Positions 29,371 to 39,055 are shown, numbered from the stretch's first letter. The stretch is DNA of 52,573 nucleotides from an uncultured Porphyromonadaceae bacterium (GCA_947174995.1 CAMWLC010000016.1:1-52573); one strand, 5' to 3'. The notes: generated from the sequence alone by a model not told the origin. A program made the numbers and translations.

Positions 29371-32300
29371 TTATTTCACTTTGAGCAACACTCCTGCCGA
29401 GCGGGCCGTCATCAGAGGGGAATACTGCGACTGCACCGTGGCCACACCCGCCGCGAACTCTCCGGCCTCCATCACGCGGCAGTCATACGAGAATACATGA
29501 GTGCCCTTGGGGAGACGGTCGAAGAAGAGGTTAGTGGCTGCGGTGCGGACATCCATATAGCATCCTACGCCGTCCGTGAGGGTGTAGCCCGAGAGGGCCT
29601 TGACAGGCTCCAGACATGCGGCACGGCTGTCGGTTATGGCCACATAGTCCATATCGCGGTCGCAGACCACGGTGATGGTGACGCTGACGCGGTCGCCGAC
29701 ATTCAGCTCGGCTGCCCGAGAGGCGTTCCCCTCGTTGTCAATGAGGTAAACATTCTTTTCCACCGACAGCGGAGGAATGGAGGCTGCCTTCACATCCTTC
29801 ACGGGAGCTATGCGGGCGCTTACAACTCCGCCCCATGCCGGGCTGCCGGAAGTGCGCGATACGCTGAGTTTGGCACCGGAGGCATCAGAGGGATTCAGGT
29901 CAATCGAGAGGCAACCCCCGGGAGCCTTCACGGATGAGCTGTCCACCCGGCGTCCGCGCAGACGTATCTCGGGAGCGGGGAGGTCAAGGAGAGTCCAGTC
30001 GGTGCCGGTCGAGAGGATGGCACGCACCACGGGAGCGGTGGAGAGCGTGCGTCCCCAATCCTGCACCTGACGCTGCATCACGAGCCACTGACGGAGCATA
30101 TCCACCTGCGGAGCGTCGGGAGAGACGGCAGCGTAGGCCTCCAGGACACGGGCCGTGATCACAAGCGGGGTCTCGGAGGTGTAGTCACCCTCAAGGGTGT
30201 CGAACCACATCCCCTTCTCCGGCGACGTCAGGGCCGTGGAGGCGAGGGATTCGAGTATCGCGCGCGCAGCAGTCTCGCGCCCCGAGTAATGCAGGTTTAG
30301 CGCGGCCGTTGCGCGGTCGTAGATTCCGAGAGTGTTCCAATCCTTCTCAAGCGTGGCGATGACGTCACGCACAAGGTCGCTCCAGCCGGAAGCCTTGACT
30401 TTAACATCCCCCGCCGCACCACGACGCTCGAGAAGCCAGCGGTTCATCTCCACAAGGCCGAAGGGATGGCTCTCACCTTTGCGGCTTCTCTTTAGATACT
30501 CCTCAAGCAGGGCATGGTCCACGTATGCCACACCTCTCTTCACCATACCGCCGAGTTCCTCATCGGCAAATCCGCACATGTCCGAGGCAGGAGCGAGGTC
30601 GGTCACCACCTGCCGGGTCATCCATACCGATCCGGGCATTCCCTTGCACCAGCTCCAGCTGCCGTCCGCGTTCTGAAGCGAGGCGAGTCGCTGAGCCGTG
30701 GCAGTGATGACGCGCCTCGCCTCCACGCTGTCAAGCAGAGCGCCGAGGGAACGCATACGCTCCGTCTCCCCCTGCGCGTCCGGGAGCCAGGGGGTGGCCA
30801 TGAGCGCCACGCTCTTCACCTCCCCGTTTCGCTCCAGTGGAGAGGTCAGCGGGGACCCGGCTTCATCACCTGAGGAAAGCATGGAGGAGAGGCCCTCGCG
30901 GAGCGTGGCGGATGAACCGAGCAACCTGATGGCGGTGCCGTTACCGAAGAGTGAGCACGAGAGCGAAAGGGCGTTGTCACTGTCGGGAGAGGTGAGCGCC
31001 GGGAGAGCGGTCAGGCAGGTCCAGGCGGGATTGTCGCAGTAATTGAGGGTCAACATGCTCCCCTTTTCAAACTTCGGAAGCGTTATCTCGAATGTCTCCG
31101 TGCCTGGAGCAAGCCAGAAGGGCACGGATTCCACCACAGGCTCCGATGATGGCATAACGGGGATTATGGACTCCTCGCCGTCGGAATGGTCGTCGCCGTA
31201 TGCGTATGCACGCACGCTGACATTCATCATGTCGGAGGGTGCGGTCAACTCAAGGGTTATGACGCGGCTGCCGGACGCCGGGAGTTTTTCACCCTTGTAC
31301 TTACGGGTGGCAATCATCTTGCCGTCCGCGCCGAGTACATCGATGCGGCCCGATACGGAGAGGGGAGATTCCGTGTTGTTGTAGAGCGTAGCGGCCAGTA
31401 GGGCGCGGTCGCCGGTTCTCATGAATCTCGGCGCGTTGAGCCGGGCCATGACTTTCTTGGAGGCGACTGTCTCCATGACCTTCACGGCCCCCTCCACCTC
31501 TTCGTCGTAGCCCATGATGCGGAACTGCCACGTGGTGTTGAAGTCCGGCACTTCAAATCTCACTTCCGTCAGTCCGTCGGCGTCACTCTCAAGCATGGGC
31601 ATGAAGAAGGCGACGGGGAGTTCGGAGGGACGAAGCGGCACATTCGATTCGGGCTGTTCATCACCCGATGCTCCACCCGCATCGGCTGTTTCCTCGGCCT
31701 TCTCCTCCTCGGCCATTCCATACACCGGAGCTGCGGCAGCCTCGGTCATCATTACTCCGTTGGCCATCGGGGCCGCGAAGTCCGCCATCTCATCCTCAAC
31801 CACTGCATATCCCTCCGTGACGCCGTCTCCCCTGCTCACGGCTCCGGTCAGGGCACGCTTCATCATGAGGGGATATACCCTCTCGGGTGAGAGTGAATAG
31901 CCCCATGTGTAAAACTGAGGATTGACGGGCTGGTCCTGGGTCTTGTATCGCAGGGCATTGAAGCGCTTGCTGAAAGAGAGGGTTGCGCCCAGAGAGGAGG
32001 ATATGCTGAGGCTTACCCTGCCGAAACGGTCAAACGCGGTGCCTGGGGCACGCCACACCAGAGGCTGGAGGGAGTTGAGGGCGAAGTCGGTCATGGCGGC
32101 CATCACGGCGGCACGGACGGGGACACTCCCCTTCCTGAAGCGGAATTTCCACACCTCCCTGTCTCCCGCCGAGATAGCGGGGCGGAAAGTCTCGGTCTCC
32201 ACCTCCACGCTTTCCGTGAGACTGCGCGGTATGATTTCCACACTTCCCTGCGTCCATTTCATATCGCGCATGGCGCAGACGTTGACCCACACCGTACCGT

Positions 32301-35217
32301 TTTCCGAGGGTGCGTCAACATCGAATGTGACGTTTTCCTTCCCGGTCTTCACCCACTTGAAGGCGCTGTTACCTTCAAGATCGGATATCTCGCAAAGCAG
32401 CCAGTTACCGGGGCTATCGCTGCCGACAGTCACGGGGACTACAGTCTCCTCCGAATCGGAGAGTATGCGCGTCTTCGGCAGCCAGAGCAGAGTGCCGGAG
32501 GGAGCGGTGCGCTCGTCGGCGCGGTAGAAGATAGTTTCGACTTCCCGTGCGCTTCCGCTCCGCCCCTCCTTATCTTCGGCAAGGCGCAGGGTGAGGTTAT
32601 ATTTTCCGGAGGGGAGACGGTCAGCCGGAATGATGAGACGGGGGGTGGTGAAGGGTATCTCAAAAGCGGGGGTATCGTTCCCCTGCGCTCCGCTGACACG
32701 ACATATCGCATCACGCACAGCCGGGAGTCCGGCGGCGTCAATGGCCGTGACATTGAGAAGGACATCCCCTCCGGTTATTTCGGTGCGCGAGGCTATTTCG
32801 GGAGCAAGCGAGAATCCCTTGGCGAAACTGAAATCATATCCCGGGGCCTCCTGCGTCTCTCCGGCATTGTCGGTGACGGTGGCCGTGAGGCGAAAACCGC
32901 TGTCAGCATACTGTGTGCCCTTGATAGAGTCGGGGCTGATGAGTATTCGGAATGTGCCGTCCGCCGATGTGCGTGTCCGCATGGTGCATCTGCCGTCAGG
33001 TATGTAGCCACCCCACATTCTCCAATAGGGATTGCGGGTGACGACACTGATTTCCACGCGGGCGTCCGCCACAGGCATACCGGAGAATGTGGCGGCCTTT
33101 CCTTCAAGCACAAGATTTCCGGAGTCATCGGCGGCAGGATTTTCATTGCGGTCAAGCGTCACGGTAAATGTGGGAAGATGATATTCCTCTACACGGAGTG
33201 TGGTTGCGCCCAGGGTGCCGTAGCGCGGAGCATCCTTCTCTTTCACCACGATCGACCAGTGTCCGTTCATCCTCCCCTCGGGGATAGTAAACTCTCCCGT
33301 GGCGCGTCCCCACTCATCCGTCACGACGCTTATCGTGTCCACAGGCTGGTAGGAGGCATCGTTGAGTACCACATCCAGGGGGTGGTTATCCTGCAGGGTA
33401 TTGCGCATGTTTTTGTAGCTCCACGCCACAACGGCGAATTTCACGCTGTCGCCGGGTCTGGCGATGGCCCGCTCGACATATACGGAGGCCTGGGTGCCCC
33501 CCTCGTCGGAGGTGCGGTCCCAACCGCGCCTCACGTTCCCCTGATACAGTTCGTCGCCATAAATCACGCGCACGTATGAAGTCTCGGCGGGAAGGGGCAC
33601 GCTACCGTCGGTAGCGGACTTCACCGTGCCGAGGCTCACGAGCCCGTTGCGCGAGTTGAGACGGTAATCTCTCTTGTAGGCCTGTACGGTCGCTCCCTCC
33701 ACGGGCTGCTGATCGGAGAGGCGCACCACGAAGAAGAGGTCGTTTGTCTTCCTGCCCGTGGTGACACTCAGCCCGGTGATGGCGCTCACGGTCATCACGT
33801 CATACACCCTGTTGCCGGAGGTGCTTCCAAGCGCTCCCCGCAGCGAACCGTCGGTGGAGGAGAGTATGACGTATGTACCCGGGTCAAGGGAACCGATAGA
33901 GATGGTATCGGTGGCGCGGAAGGGTACGGTTCGGTCGAATTTCACGTCAAATGTGCGCACCACCTTGCCACTGCTGCGTATGGTTTTGGTATCGACTCCG
34001 TTCTCTTCCCCGGCGGGCACGCGTATCACGGCAAACTTTCCCTCGGTGACATTCTCGGAAGTCACGACGGCCATGATTTCCCTCCCGGGCATGGCCGTGG
34101 CAGGGAGTGTGCCTCGCAGGGAGGGAGCCGTAAGTGTGGTGATGATATTGCTGACACCGGGAGCCGCAAAACTGCCCGGATGCGCTTTCAATGCGTTCTG
34201 AAACAGTCGGTATCTTGCCTCGGGAGTGGCCCAGGACGGAATATCCTCAGATGATTTTCCTTCCCCGCTCCGGGCGTTTTCAATGAGCTGCGTACAAGCG
34301 TTATTGAAAGGATTGAGGAGATACAACGATGCGGGATAAGCGCTCCATTCCTGATATTTGCCGTAAAGCCACGGGGCTTTTTCGCTTTCGTTCATGGTGT
34401 CGGCCTTACGTATAGCCGCGAGCACCGCCGGCACCGTGCCGGGATGCCGGGAGGCACTCTCAAGCCAGGTGTCAAGCACCCTGTCGGCAAGACTCTGAGC
34501 CTCACCCTGTACACCCGGTTCCTTATCCGCGCTCCGGGGAAAGAAGGGGATGGTCAGCGAGTCCTCACTCCTGCCGGGGTGGCAGTCAAAGGCCGCAAGA
34601 CACTCAAGGATAACGGAGGCCGTGAAGTCGGAAAGCGTAAACTCCACTTCGCCGGGAGCTTTCGGCACGCGTGACTTTCCCTGAGGCATTTCATTATGGA
34701 AAGTGACGGCGCCCCCGAGTATCGAGAGTTTCTCATCGCCATATCCGGACGTAAGACTGAGGGCGGAGTCGCAAAGTTCCGTGACACGATGCAGGAATAT
34801 GTCGCGGCTCCACTCCAGGCAACTCCCCGGCACATCCGTCAGGGGGAGTGTGCGCTTGGAGTATGTCCACGAGTCTGACGAATATTGCGCGGTATACAAA
34901 TTGGCCTTCATCAGCTCCACCACGCCGCTGTACGGTCGGGGAAGATGGTTGTATGCCGAGTCCATCAGTGCGATGCTGCTGTCGGTGCCGGTGCTGCTGC
35001 GCCGGGCCTCGGCCACGGCGTTCTCAAGCAGGGCAGTGAGTGCGTCGGCATACCGGCCCGATGAAAGCGCGGCATCCAGACGCGCACGGGAGTCCTTCAC
35101 GACTTTCGCGGGATACGCGAAGTCGGGTGATTTCACTGTCGCGCTCACCGCTGTGGAAATAAAGACAAAGGTGGCCAGAACTCCGGCCACCATTTTCAGG
35201 AATATATTACGCTTCAT
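29371..35217 (-). CDS. alpha-2-macroglobulin-like protein without thioester
   Basis: 1948 residues with an N-terminal signal peptide and no lipobox, so periplasmic or surface-exposed. Macroglobulin-type blocks are visible in order: YVERAIARPGDSVKFAVVAW (MG2-like), REEYHLP-type strand at VEEYHLPTFTVTLDRNENPA, the alpha-2-macroglobulin core block VPFWLAPGTETFEITLPKFE, then a helical-toroid region with NADGSWSWCKGMPGSVWMTR, and the C-terminal strands THVFSYDCRVMEAGEFAAGV. Where thioester forms have CxEQ, this protein reads PAWTCLTALPALTS, so the covalent trap is absent. A role as a protease-bait or envelope-stress protein is inference. A repeat array lies directly upstream. Confidence 0.9.
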   Translation of the reverse strand: MKRNIFLKMVAGVLATFVFISTAVSATVKSPDFAYPAKVVKDSRARLDAALSSGRYADALTALLENAVAEARRSSTGTDSSIALMDSAYNHLPRPYSGVVELMKANLYTAQYSSDSWTYSKRTLPLTDVPGSCLEWSRDIFLHRVTELCDSALSLTSGYGDEKLSILGGAVTFHNEMPQGKSRVPKAPGEVEFTLSDFTASVILECLAAFDCHPGRSEDSLTIPFFPRSADKEPGVQGEAQSLADRVLDTWLESASRHPGTVPAVLAAIRKADTMNESEKAPWLYGKYQEWSAYPASLYLLNPFNNACTQLIENARSGEGKSSEDIPSWATPEARYRLFQNALKAHPGSFAAPGVSNIITTLTAPSLRGTLPATAMPGREIMAVVTSENVTEGKFAVIRVPAGEENGVDTKTIRSSGKVVRTFDVKFDRTVPFRATDTISIGSLDPGTYVILSSTDGSLRGALGSTSGNRVYDVMTVSAITGLSVTTGRKTNDLFFVVRLSDQQPVEGATVQAYKRDYRLNSRNGLVSLGTVKSATDGSVPLPAETSYVRVIYGDELYQGNVRRGWDRTSDEGGTQASVYVERAIARPGDSVKFAVVAWSYKNMRNTLQDNHPLDVVLNDASYQPVDTISVVTDEWGRATGEFTIPEGRMNGHWSIVVKEKDAPRYGTLGATTLRVEEYHLPTFTVTLDRNENPAADDSGNLVLEGKAATFSGMPVADARVEISVVTRNPYWRMWGGYIPDGRCTMRTRTSADGTFRILISPDSIKGTQYADSGFRLTATVTDNAGETQEAPGYDFSFAKGFSLAPEIASRTEITGGDVLLNVTAIDAAGLPAVRDAICRVSGAQGNDTPAFEIPFTTPRLIIPADRLPSGKYNLTLRLAEDKEGRSGSAREVETIFYRADERTAPSGTLLWLPKTRILSDSEETVVPVTVGSDSPGNWLLCEISDLEGNSAFKWVKTGKENVTFDVDAPSENGTVWVNVCAMRDMKWTQGSVEIIPRSLTESVEVETETFRPAISAGDREVWKFRFRKGSVPVRAAVMAAMTDFALNSLQPLVWRAPGTAFDRFGRVSLSISSSLGATLSFSKRFNALRYKTQDQPVNPQFYTWGYSLSPERVYPLMMKRALTGAVSRGDGVTEGYAVVEDEMADFAAPMANGVMMTEAAAAPVYGMAEEEKAEETADAGGASGDEQPESNVPLRPSELPVAFFMPMLESDADGLTEVRFEVPDFNTTWQFRIMGYDEEVEGAVKVMETVASKKVMARLNAPRFMRTGDRALLAATLYNNTESPLSVSGRIDVLGADGKMIATRKYKGEKLPASGSRVITLELTAPSDMMNVSVRAYAYGDDHSDGEESIIPVMPSSEPVVESVPFWLAPGTETFEITLPKFEKGSMLTLNYCDNPAWTCLTALPALTSPDSDNALSLSCSLFGNGTAIRLLGSSATLREGLSSMLSSGDEAGSPLTSPLERNGEVKSVALMATPWLPDAQGETERMRSLGALLDSVEARRVITATAQRLASLQNADGSWSWCKGMPGSVWMTRQVVTDLAPASDMCGFADEELGGMVKRGVAYVDHALLEEYLKRSRKGESHPFGLVEMNRWLLERRGAAGDVKVKASGWSDLVRDVIATLEKDWNTLGIYDRATAALNLHYSGRETAARAILESLASTALTSPEKGMWFDTLEGDYTSETPLVITARVLEAYAAVSPDAPQVDMLRQWLVMQRQVQDWGRTLSTAPVVRAILSTGTDWTLLDLPAPEIRLRGRRVDSSSVKAPGGCLSIDLNPSDASGAKLSVSRTSGSPAWGGVVSARIAPVKDVKAASIPPLSVEKNVYLIDNEGNASRAAELNVGDRVSVTITVVCDRDMDYVAITDSRAACLEPVKALSGYTLTDGVGCYMDVRTAATNLFFDRLPKGTHVFSYDCRVMEAGEFAAGVATVQSQYSPLMTARSAGVLLKVK

Positions 35218-35256
35218 TGGAATGAGTGTTCAACTTTTGCATCTTTCTCAAATGCT

Positions 35257-35352
35257 ACTCGTGTCCTTGTCAATTACTACTTGTGCCTTGTTTCTCTATG
35301 CTTGTTTGCTTGTCAATTAAACTTGTATCCTTGTCAAACGTCACTTGTGTCG
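35257..35352. repeat. degenerate 21-22 bp tandem repeat upstream of the macroglobulin gene
   Basis: Four and a half units start at 35257, 35279, 35300, 35321 and 35343, so spacing is 22, 21, 21 and 22. The unit is close to ACTTGTGTCCTTGTCAATTA; on the minus strand each unit reads roughly TTGACAAGGACACAAGT. The last partial unit runs into the stop of the Spy-like gene. Two helical turns per unit would place all copies on one DNA face. Confidence 0.7.
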
Positions 35353-35820
35353 TTTCCCCTTCTTCTCGGAACACATCTGCTCCATCTTGCGCCTGAACTG
35401 CATTTCTGCATCCTTCATCTTGTAGCGCTGCTTGGGAGTGAGGAACTGTGCGAATAGGGTGTCGTATTTCTTTTCGAGAGAAGCGCCCTTGGCCTTTCCT
35501 TCGATGAGCACGGCGTTGAGTTGTTCATACTCGGCGTCGGTGAGGTTCTTGTCCTCCTTGAGCTTCCGCTGGGCTTTCCAAATTTCTTTCCATATCGCCT
35601 CCTCCTCAGTCATCATGCGGCCGTAGACCTCGGTAAACTTCTCGCGCTGATCGTCGCGCAGCTCGATTTCTTGCGCCACGAATTTCATCTTGAACTCCCG
35701 TATCTCACGGCGCATCTCATCGCGGTCTTTCCCCGACTTCGGCCCGGCGAGGGCGAAGTTGAGACCGGCCGCGAACACCAGCAAGAGCAGACAGATTCTT
35801 TTCATCATTACGTTTTTCAT
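35341..35820 (-). CDS. Spy-like periplasmic helical protein
   Basis: 159 residues from the ATG at 35820 (MKNVMMKRICLLLLVFAAG), chosen for its signal peptide. An in-frame ATG at 35850 would overlap the stop of the previous gene (ATGA) and is a real alternative. The mature part is very charged and helical, with two LTxxQ-like segments: IELRDDQREKFTEVYGRM and FAQFLTPKQRYKMKDAEM. This resembles the Spy/CpxP group of envelope-stress chaperones and metal sensors. It sits directly behind a one-TM anti-sigma-like gene and in front of the macroglobulin gene, which suggests an envelope-stress cluster. Confidence 0.8.
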   Translation of the reverse strand: MKNVMMKRICLLLLVFAAGLNFALAGPKSGKDRDEMRREIREFKMKFVAQEIELRDDQREKFTEVYGRMMTEEEAIWKEIWKAQRKLKEDKNLTDAEYEQLNAVLIEGKAKGASLEKKYDTLFAQFLTPKQRYKMKDAEMQFRRKMEQMCSEKKGKRHK

Positions 35821-35846
35821 ATAGGCATGATTCAAGGCCCGCTCAG

Positions 35847-36287
35847 TCATTCACCGAGAGAGGCGTATTTCGGATCTATCTCCACCCCGAAGTCGGCTTC
35901 GAACTCGTCGATGGAGGAATAACGGTCGCTCAGAGAATATATCAGCTCCGTGTCCTCGATATCGGAAGAGGGGGCTATCCAATTCTCGTCGTGAAGATCC
36001 GCCACGGCCAGGGCCACTGAATTGGGCACCCTGTCGAGGCTTATCTCCGCGCTATGGCTCATGGTATGAAACATCTTCATCATGCACCATATTCCGGCGA
36101 ACATAGCGGCCATATACACGTATGGCCTTATCTTCTGCCAAAGGGTGAGCGGCGGCGCGGCGGGGATGGCGGTACGCTTCGGAAGCTCGGCGAGCACTTC
36201 CTGCCTGAGAGTCTCGAAATAACCCTCCGGCACGCGATACCCGGTGTCCCGGCCATATCTGGTGATTATTTTATCTTCTTCGCGCAT
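35847..36287 (-). CDS. one-TM putative anti-sigma protein
   Basis: 146 residues. The N-terminal cytoplasmic part (MREEDKIITRYGRDTGYRVP, then EGYFETLRQEVLAELP) is of the kind seen in small Bacteroidetes proteins that follow ECF sigma genes. One TM helix is at about residues 55-71 (VYMAAMFAGIWCMMKMF). The periplasmic part is short and acidic. No sigma gene is adjacent: the nearest is at 39144-39713, beyond the M6 protease and barrel genes. The anti-sigma role is inferred from family pattern only. No classic zinc-binding ASD motif is visible. Confidence 0.75.
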   Translation of the reverse strand: MREEDKIITRYGRDTGYRVPEGYFETLRQEVLAELPKRTAIPAAPPLTLWQKIRPYVYMAAMFAGIWCMMKMFHTMSHSAEISLDRVPNSVALAVADLHDENWIAPSSDIEDTELIYSLSDRYSSIDEFEADFGVEIDPKYASLGE

Positions 36288-36417
36288 ATTGTGGTAAAAG
36301 TGTGTCGATGTGAATATCAGTTTTGGATTTAGGATTTAAATTTTTGACAATCCACTTTGACAAAGGTTTAACCGACACTCTCATTCCACCCTCTCACTGC
36401 CATGCAGCACGCTTCGT

Positions 36418-38100
36418 TCACCGTGCGAGATACTTCGACGCGCCCGCCGGAGAAACGATTATGACAGCGCCGAGGCCCGTGAGGTCGCGTGTCTCACCCG
36501 GATTGAGATGCGCTACCGCCATTCCGCCGAGATTATAGACGCTGACCGGGGCCACGGCCGTGAGCATGCCGTCGCTCACCTGCCAGTCCGATTCGCCGGT
36601 CACGCCGTTGATTCCGGAGCCTTCGCCGGTGACGGTGAAGGTGACGGTGCGGCCGTTGAAAGATATGTCGGAGAGCTCGAAGCCCACCCATTTACCCTGC
36701 CATGACTCGAAGGCCGGGAGGGTGGTCTGTGCGAAAGACCTGATGCCGGAGGTGCCGGGGAAGGCGTCGCCCGGGCGTGTGGCTCCGGTCTGGCGGTTGT
36801 CCGCCTCCACAAGGTCCACGCGCTGATGGTTGCGCTCGTTGTTCACGGTATTCTCATACCATGCCGTCTCATCATAGTCCACATGCCACACGAGCATCCC
36901 CTCTCCCGGGATATATCTGTCATAACCCTTCCTGACGCGACACTCCAGCAGGAAATATTCATCGGGCGAGTCGGTGGGCACGAAGTATGCGTGATTGCTC
37001 TCGTTGACAGCCTCCAGGGTGTGCGTTCCTGCCGAGAGGTGCTCGGGCTGAAGCCAGCCTAAGGCGAAACGCTCGTAGGCGGAATAATAGGGAGGGGTGC
37101 GACCTTCGTTGTTATACGGGCCGGTGTCGAGCGTGCTCCATTCGCCGGGGGTGAAGGCATTGTTGTAGACGGTGCTGTAAAGGTCGGGGAGTCCGAGCAC
37201 GTGACTGAACTCGTGGATGAAAGTTCCGATGCCGTCGGGACGCTCTCCGGAGTATGTTTCCATCGTCTCGTTGGAGCAGGCGTAATGGTTGAGGCGCACG
37301 CCGTCAAACTCGAATATGTCATCGCGCAAGTCGGAGATGTCGGCGGAATGGGGCCAGACGGTACCGGCTGAGCCACCGCTGTTCTCACCCTTGGCGGCAT
37401 AAAACACGAAGATGTTGTCAATGAAACCGTCGCCATCCTGGTCGTAGTCGTTGAAGTCTATGATGTCGTCAAGCTGGCGGCAGGCTTCGATCGCCATCTC
37501 CTCGGGCGCGGCGTCGTCGCCCCAGGCGGTGTTCTTGCCGTAATGGATGCGGTTGTATTCGAGAGTGAGCGGGCCGAAGACATCAAACTGCGGCTTGAAC
37601 TGGCCCATGGAATTCTCGATGAAGAAGTCGCGCACGGAGCCGGTGGCACCATAGTCCTTGAAGCCCTCCTCATTGAGCATCCGCGAGAAATAGTCGTGGG
37701 GATCCTCGCAATCGAATTTAACATCCTTATATTCCACGAGCACCACAAGAGCCCTCCCCTCCCCCTTGGCGGGGAAAGAGGCCGGACAGATGCCGGGATT
37801 GAATGATGTGCCGTCGGCCGAGACCGTCATGACGGAGGGTGCGGCCTTGCGCTTCAGGCGCGGAGTCCCCTCACGTTTCAGATCCACCTGCGCGAGGGGC
37901 ACGAGGCGTCCCGTGCCGTCATCTGCAAGCTCCGTGCCGTCTGCGGCGAATATTCTGTGGCCATATTCGTCGCCGGTCATGGATATTGTGATTCGGGTGC
38001 CGTCAGGCTGGGTGTATGTAAACAGGCCCGGACGCGCGGGAGCGGCCCAGGCCGTCGCGGCCATTCCGAGGGCCGCTATGCCGAGTATGGTTTTCTTCAT
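36418..38100 (-). CDS. M6-family secreted metalloprotease
   Basis: 560 residues from the ATG at 38100 (MKKTILGIAALGMAATAWAA), which opens a signal peptide ending AWA-A. An N-terminal propeptide-like part is followed by the M6 catalytic domain (GRALVVLVEYKDVKF; then RDFFIENSMGQFKPQFDVFG) and the zinc motif HEFSHVLGLPD (HExxHxxGxxD). The C-terminal part is beta-rich, ending in GLGAVIIVSPAGASKYLAR, which resembles a type IX sorting tail. Immune inhibitor A-type proteases are the named relatives. Flanked by short A+T-rich gaps, it looks like a separate transcription unit placed between the sigma factor and anti-sigma-like genes. Confidence 0.9.
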   Translation of the reverse strand: MKKTILGIAALGMAATAWAAPARPGLFTYTQPDGTRITISMTGDEYGHRIFAADGTELADDGTGRLVPLAQVDLKREGTPRLKRKAAPSVMTVSADGTSFNPGICPASFPAKGEGRALVVLVEYKDVKFDCEDPHDYFSRMLNEEGFKDYGATGSVRDFFIENSMGQFKPQFDVFGPLTLEYNRIHYGKNTAWGDDAAPEEMAIEACRQLDDIIDFNDYDQDGDGFIDNIFVFYAAKGENSGGSAGTVWPHSADISDLRDDIFEFDGVRLNHYACSNETMETYSGERPDGIGTFIHEFSHVLGLPDLYSTVYNNAFTPGEWSTLDTGPYNNEGRTPPYYSAYERFALGWLQPEHLSAGTHTLEAVNESNHAYFVPTDSPDEYFLLECRVRKGYDRYIPGEGMLVWHVDYDETAWYENTVNNERNHQRVDLVEADNRQTGATRPGDAFPGTSGIRSFAQTTLPAFESWQGKWVGFELSDISFNGRTVTFTVTGEGSGINGVTGESDWQVSDGMLTAVAPVSVYNLGGMAVAHLNPGETRDLTGLGAVIIVSPAGASKYLAR

Positions 38101-38220
38101 GATGTGCGTCATATTCAGACCTCATCCCGCAGGAAATGAGGTATTTTCCTATATAACGCAAAATCCCTCAATAAATTATATGACAACTCCGGTCATAACA
38201 GCGGTGCCTGATTATCATTC

Positions 38221-38320
38221 CATTCGGACGTGGCACGCCACGCGGACATTGCACCCATTCGGACGTGGCACGCCACGCGGACATTGCACCCATGCGGACG
38301 TGGCACGCCACGTCCCTACT
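38221..38320. repeat. 35-bp tandem repeat with internal palindrome
   Basis: Unit 1 (38221-38255) and unit 2 (38256-38290) are identical; unit 3 starts at 38291 with one change (CATG for CATT) and departs after CACG. Each unit contains GGACGTGGCACGCCACG; in unit 3 it is completed to GGACGTGGCACGCCACGTCC, a 9-bp stem with a 2-nt loop. It lies in the 298-nt gap between the M6 protease and barrel genes. It looks like a REP-type intergenic element. Short frames through it are repeats of the same peptide and are not coding. Confidence 0.85.
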
Positions 38321-38398
38321 AATCATCTCAATACCATGAATATACCCCTCCCAACACAAAACACTGACAACTGTTCACTAAACACTAAATACTAAACC

Positions 38399-39055
38399 TT
38401 ACCACTCATACGAGAGATTCACTCCCAGCATATTGAGAGGCTTGTTGCCGGAATTGAGATACCAGTAGTTGGTGGCCAGCAACTGGTAGCTGACTCCGAT
38501 GTTGACAGCCTGCTTGGGATTCTGCGGATTCATGGGGATACGCACACCCAATGTGGGGCGCAGATAGAAATACTCCGAATTGGTGAGATACCCCTGCGAA
38601 ATGCGCAGGTAGTCGGTATTGACGAGGAATGAACATCCCACTTTCAGATCGATGAAGAAAGCCGCAGTGGAGGGGTTGCCTATATTGAAGCGAAAGTCGG
38701 TGAAGAGAGGTATCATCACGCCCGTGGTGGTGCTGTCATGATAGTCGTTGGGGTTCCAGCCGTCGCCCCAACCCTTGTCGGGATGCGAGAAGAGGAGATC
38801 CACCCCGAGACCGGCACCCATGTAAAACCATGTGGAGTATGCGAATCCCTGCGAGGTGGAGATGCCCACGAGGTCGGCGTTCAGCGAACCGAGACCCTTG
38901 GCGTATGAAGCCTCCACGAACCCCTTGTAGCGGGTGGAGCCTGAGAGGGCCGGCTGCAGAGCGTTGGCCACCTGGTTGGCGATGCTGTAATATTGCGCGG
39001 AGGCGGAAATTGCCGTCGCTCCGGTCAGGGCTGCGGCGAGGAGTATGCTTTTCAT
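38399..39055 (-). CDS. outer-membrane beta-barrel protein
   Basis: 218 residues with a signal peptide (MKSILLAAALTGATAISASA, then QYYS). The mature part has alternating hydrophobic and polar strands with many aromatic residues and ends in NMLGVNLSYEW, the aromatic C terminus usual for outer-membrane barrels. About eight strands would fit. Specific function unknown. It begins 88 nt behind the ECF sigma stop, with an inverted repeat in between, and may be a target or partner of that sigma factor; this is inference. Confidence 0.82.
   Translation of the reverse strand: MKSILLAAALTGATAISASAQYYSIANQVANALQPALSGSTRYKGFVEASYAKGLGSLNADLVGISTSQGFAYSTWFYMGAGLGVDLLFSHPDKGWGDGWNPNDYHDSTTTGVMIPLFTDFRFNIGNPSTAAFFIDLKVGCSFLVNTDYLRISQGYLTNSEYFYLRPTLGVRIPMNPQNPKQAVNIGVSYQLLATNYWYLNSGNKPLNMLGVNLSYEW

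Noticed and set aside
38221-38320. CRISPR array
   Set aside because: Repeats are directly adjacent with no spacers, and there are no cas genes.
38168-38359. 63-codon frame through the 35-bp repeats
   Set aside because: Only a read-through of the repeat array; no ribosome-binding context and no similarity to a protein.
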